From an uncultured Eubacteriales bacterium (lineage in GTDB: Bacteria > Bacillota > Clostridia > UBA1381 > UBA9506): a stretch of DNA of 18,496 nucleotides. The notes under the pieces are model-generated. The model had not been told where the DNA came from, ran no database searches, and worked only from the letters and a program-made list of their open reading frames with translations. Location of the stretch: contig CABSKZ010000019.1 in the NCBI GenBank assembly GCA_902478395.1, positions 1-18,496 of the forward strand. The letters run 5' to 3'. Each line of letters begins with the position of its first letter. Position 1 is the first letter of the stretch. The position numbers and the translations under genes are program-made. Positions 15,591-18,496 of this stretch are shown here, piece by piece.

Positions 15591-16997
15591 CTAATGGCTA
15601 TACCATGCCTTGCCTGGCTCTATGACCATGGGCTTTAGGAACGGTTTCATATCAGCATAGCTGTTCCAGTAAAAAACAACGGCCTTATACTCGTCACCCT
15701 CTTCGGCTGTCGGAACGTCCAGCGACAGCTTGAAGTTCTTTAGGTCAAAGCGCACCATGTCGGCCGCGCTCTTCGACACCAGATCCACCAACCGGCCCTT
15801 GTTATAAAGCGCCATAGACACCACCGTGTCACCCGCGGTTTCGCTATAGTCCACAAAGTCCACACTGAAGTTCAATTTGTCTCCGGTCTTTAAGCCGGTT
15901 TGGGAAATGTCGTTGCCCTCGCCGTCCGTAAATTGCAGGTTGGTGTAATTGGCAACAGGCAGCGTCTTTATTTTCCATTCTGAGGCACCTGTTTCCACGC
16001 CGTCAGCCGTTTTTACGCCGTCCTTTACTTTGATGGTATATTCTTTATCTGGATCCAGATCACAGAGATTCAGCGCGATGGAGGAGTTATTGTCTGACAG
16101 CTTGGCTGCCGCAATGCTTGCTCCGCCGTCAATCTCAAAATTTTCCAGCTTAATGCTGGCCGGATCTAAATAGTCTCTGGCCTCGATGGTATAAGTCGAG
16201 GTCGGGAAGTGCGAGGCCACAATGCCGTCCTCGCGGCTGTCAACCAGAATCGGCTGATCCGGCATATTGTTTATGCCGATTTTTTCAATATACAGTTCAA
16301 AAGGAGTTGCGCTATTCGTATGGGTATAGATTGCAATTTCACGGATCGCGCCTAAAGTGTTCGAAATCGCCCATGGCTGAACGCCTCCGCTGACATCGTT
16401 GCCGTTTACATAGGCGCGGAAGGTTTTATCCACAAAATTAAAGTAAATTTTCAAATCGTACCAGACATTTGGCGCAAAACCCTCCTTGGTTGCCGTGGTG
16501 CCAACTCTTAATTTGTCGGTTTCAAAGTCAACCGTCAGGCTTTGGCCTGTAACACCGTCAATCAGCTCGCAAATCCACTTCCACTGGTCCGTCCCGCGGT
16601 ACAAAAATTTGTATTCGAAACAGACGCTGTCCATATTCGTATTCCATGCGTTCATGGGAGTGTTCCAGGCCCAGAGGTGACCCCTTAGCACACCGACTTG
16701 GCCAGAATTCGGGGATCCTTTCACATAAATACAGTTTTTGCCGGAACCATGAGGGTCTTTTTTGACCTGCGCAATCACGCCCTTGTCAGAACCTTCCAGT
16801 TGTCTCCAATAGGGCATACCTGTTTTATAGGTCGAGTTTTCTGTCATAATATCCGTACCGTCAGGTATATCAGCATCGGCATAACTGATGACTGTGTTCT
16901 GCGCATGGGGTTCTTCCGCCATGACAGGGATAACCGATGCACAAAGGCTAGATGCCAAAACCAGCGCCAATATTGTTCTAGAAATCACACGTTTCAT
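15591..16997 (-). CDS. Secreted ConA/LamG-like protein, paralogue of the 11824-13227 product
   Basis: This 468-residue protein has a signal peptide (1-27, ending PVMA). A beta-sandwich region at about 35-245 contains FEYKFLYRGTDQWKWI, YFNFVDKTFRAYVNG and TPFELYIEKIGI. An Ig-like domain follows at about 255-347 (LDPDKEYTIKVKDGVKTADG resembles Big_5-type domains). The C-terminal module at about 352-460 has VVSMALYNKGRLVDLV and YKAVVFYWNSYADMKPF. These segments line up with the product of 11824-13227 in the same order, so the two are diverged paralogues of nearly equal length. The first domain is rich in tryptophan, as in many carbohydrate-binding sandwiches, but ligand and activity are unknown. 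The ATG has AGGAGGT a few bases upstream. It lies 17 nt after the solute-binding protein gene, so the two are probably co-expressed. Confidence 0.83.
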   Translation of the reverse strand: MKRVISRTILALVLASSLCASVIPVMAEEPHAQNTVISYADADIPDGTDIMTENSTYKTGMPYWRQLEGSDKGVIAQVKKDPHGSGKNCIYVKGSPNSGQVGVLRGHLWAWNTPMNAWNTNMDSVCFEYKFLYRGTDQWKWICELIDGVTGQSLTVDFETDKLRVGTTATKEGFAPNVWYDLKIYFNFVDKTFRAYVNGNDVSGGVQPWAISNTLGAIREIAIYTHTNSATPFELYIEKIGINNMPDQPILVDSREDGIVASHFPTSTYTIEARDYLDPASIKLENFEIDGGASIAAAKLSDNNSSIALNLCDLDPDKEYTIKVKDGVKTADGVETGASEWKIKTLPVANYTNLQFTDGEGNDISQTGLKTGDKLNFSVDFVDYSETAGDTVVSMALYNKGRLVDLVSKSAADMVRFDLKNFKLSLDVPTAEEGDEYKAVVFYWNSYADMKPFLKPMVIEPGKAWYSH

Positions 16998-17014
16998 TTT
17001 AAACCTCCTATTGA

Positions 17015-18496
17015 TTATTTAGAAAAATCATAGGTCTTTTGCGCGATAGATACCAGTTCGTCCGCACCCATCCCTTTCAAGGTCGATTCGAAGGTAGCCC
17101 AGTTTTCCTCAATATCCATTTCACCAACGATGAATTTCGCCATCATCTGCTCCACGTAGCCGCTCAGGTCTACGTTTAAGGATTTCATGCGCTTCGAGTC
17201 GCTCTCCTCATAGTACAGAGGCGGGAACGGCAGGCGGATGTGTCTGTTCACCTTGGACACTTCTACAGCCAAAAGCTGGTCATCCGGATTATTGACCTTT
17301 GCGTTAAATTCTGTTAAGAAAATACCGGGACCGGGTACACCCAGCTGAATGGTTACTTTACCGGTCGTTTTGGTCGGGTCGGAGGGATCGTAGTTCAAAT
17401 AATCCCAGGAGCCGTCCTCATTATACGCGAAATCTTCATTTTCCACACCGTAGCCGGACAGGGTAGAACCCTCTTCGGTATAGAGGTAATCCACCCAGCG
17501 TATAGTTGCTTCGGGGTATTTGTTGTTTTTAGTGATGGCAAAGGTGCCAGGCGTGATACCGGTGGTTGCCGGGTGCAGACCCTCTACATCCGCGCTGGTC
17601 GAGATCGGCGTCATGGCCGTGTATTCTTTATAGCGGGAAGGAGGTACCGGCGCGGAGTAACCGTTTACGGCACCCAGCTTGTTGTTATCGCCCGCGGCTT
17701 TTGCCATGTACTGCTCGACGGACTGAATGAAGAATTCCTGATCTATAAGCCCTTCTTTGTACATTTTGTTAAAGTAAATCATTGCCTCTTTAAATTCCGG
17801 CGTTAACGGTGCGTAAACCACTTTGCCCTCGTCTTCGAACAGGTCGTAGTCGTTAAAGTAAATACCCCAGGCGCTCATAAAGCGTTTTAAGGTGTTTATG
17901 GACCATTCCGCGCAGGATGAGAAGGGGATTTCGTCCGCCTGTCCGTTGCCGTTCGGATCGCCTTCTTTAAAGGCTTTCATAATTTCGTAAAAATCCTGCG
18001 TGGTTTTCGGTTCAGAAAGGTTCAGCTTTTGAAGCCAGTTCTTATTCAGCCAGAACTGCTCCTGATTGAGCTGGTGGCGCACCTGCGGCAAGGTAACAAT
18101 GTTGCCGTTGCGCAGGGTGATGGCCTCGCGGATATTGCCGTATCCCGGTGGGGCGTACATTTTTTCGCCGTTCGGCAGGGTGTATTCACCGCCGCCTAGG
18201 TCGTATTCGCCGTCGATCACCGCTTTAATGGTCGGGGCATACTGGTCAATTAAATTCTGCAGCGGAATCAGCTGGCCCTCCGCATCGTACTTTACCTCGT
18301 CCTCCTGCGTAAAGTTCATTTTAAACCATACGTCCGGCAGATCGTCGCTGGCGAAGGCCAGACTGATTTTTTCCGCCGCCGACTGGTTTGGAATGGGGGT
18401 ACAGTCGAAATGAATGTTTGTTTTTTCCTCCATCCGTTCAAAGAACTTGTTTTCGTTCCAATCGACCACGTTCGGGATATTGATGCCCATCATGGT
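17015..18496 (-). CDS. Extracellular solute-binding protein of a sugar ABC importer, N-terminus outside window
   Basis: The 494 visible codons encode a family-1 type solute-binding protein of the LipO/YtcQ group, which captures oligosaccharides or other carbohydrates outside the cell and hands them to an ABC permease. Recognisable parts are VVDWNENKFFERMEEKTNIHF near the N-terminus, SDDLPDVWF, the segment EGDPNGNGQADEIPFS typical of this group, a central TGITPGTFAITKNNKYPEATIRWVDYLYTEEG, and the C-terminal MMAKFIVGEMDIEENW. The frame stays open to the window edge. ATG codons at 18491-18493 and 18488-18490 are not likely starts, because a signal peptide and lipobox cysteine should precede this region. 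Members are usually about 520-560 residues, so little is missing. Permease genes, not in this window, are expected upstream. It is the first visible gene of the leftward operon. Confidence 0.9.
   Translation of the reverse strand, partial: TMMGINIPNVVDWNENKFFERMEEKTNIHFDCTPIPNQSAAEKISLAFASDDLPDVWFKMNFTQEDEVKYDAEGQLIPLQNLIDQYAPTIKAVIDGEYDLGGGEYTLPNGEKMYAPPGYGNIREAITLRNGNIVTLPQVRHQLNQEQFWLNKNWLQKLNLSEPKTTQDFYEIMKAFKEGDPNGNGQADEIPFSSCAEWSINTLKRFMSAWGIYFNDYDLFEDEGKVVYAPLTPEFKEAMIYFNKMYKEGLIDQEFFIQSVEQYMAKAAGDNNKLGAVNGYSAPVPPSRYKEYTAMTPISTSADVEGLHPATTGITPGTFAITKNNKYPEATIRWVDYLYTEEGSTLSGYGVENEDFAYNEDGSWDYLNYDPSDPTKTTGKVTIQLGVPGPGIFLTEFNAKVNNPDDQLLAVEVSKVNRHIRLPFPPLYYEESDSKRMKSLNVDLSGYVEQMMAKFIVGEMDIEENWATFESTLKGMGADELVSIAQKTYDFSK

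Noticed and set aside
18488..18493. Start codon of the solute-binding protein at 18493
   Set aside because: The frame remains open to the edge, and the expected signal peptide and lipobox would precede this point. The two ATGs are internal methionines.
1..18496. CRISPR array, tRNA/rRNA genes, insertion sequences
   Set aside because: No regularly spaced direct repeats, cloverleaf-like sequences, transposase motifs or terminal inverted repeats were seen.

Overview
The window looks like chromosome from a Gram-positive, monoderm Clostridia-type bacterium (Bacillota). The signs are: a Firmicutes-type MtaB, a BlaI/M56 (BlaR1-like) signalling pair, strong AGGAGG ribosome-binding sites with some GTG/TTG starts, S-layer-homology (SLH) surface proteins, and a lipoprotein-type sugar-binding protein next to a membrane-bound AraC (YesN-like) regulator. 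I cannot place it to genus from the sequence alone.

Left part (1-3873), housekeeping. On the minus strand lie the 5' part of a type IIA topoisomerase B subunit (GyrB/ParE family, cut by the window edge) and guaB (IMP dehydrogenase) with a clear intrinsic terminator. guaB diverges from mtaB (tRNA t6A methylthiotransferase, plus strand). The intergenic gap holds two well-formed back-to-back promoters, and these show that the longest-ORF starts of guaB and mtaB are probably wrong.

Middle part (3874-7406). A BlaI-family repressor and an M56 (BlaR1-like) membrane metallopeptidase form a two-gene plus-strand operon. Its promoter is covered by two copies of the BlaI-type operator TTACA-N2-TGTAA, nested in a larger inverted repeat. 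The peptidase has no penicillin-binding sensor domain. Its long extracytoplasmic part instead resembles DUF4362 and DUF4825 and ends in an unrecognised domain. No target gene follows, so the pair is probably autoregulated with targets elsewhere. A gene-free gap of about 330 bases holds two converging terminators.

Right part (7407-18496). Six tightly packed minus-strand genes, read right to left: an extracellular solute-binding protein (N-terminus outside the window), a secreted ConA/LamG-like two- or three-domain protein, an intergenic hairpin, a membrane-spanning AraC-family regulator, a second secreted protein paralogous to the first, a 907-residue protein with an N-terminal degenerate SLH region, and a 561-residue protein with three C-terminal canonical SLH repeats. 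Gaps of 17 and 11 nt, a 0-nt junction and a 4-nt overlap suggest one operon ending at a terminator near 7258-7298. The arrangement suggests a carbohydrate-responsive cell-surface capture system: lipid-anchored binding protein, secreted glycan-binding-like proteins, wall-anchored scaffolds and a dedicated transmembrane regulator, with no enzyme recognised in the window. This is the best candidate here for an undescribed system; its function is inference.
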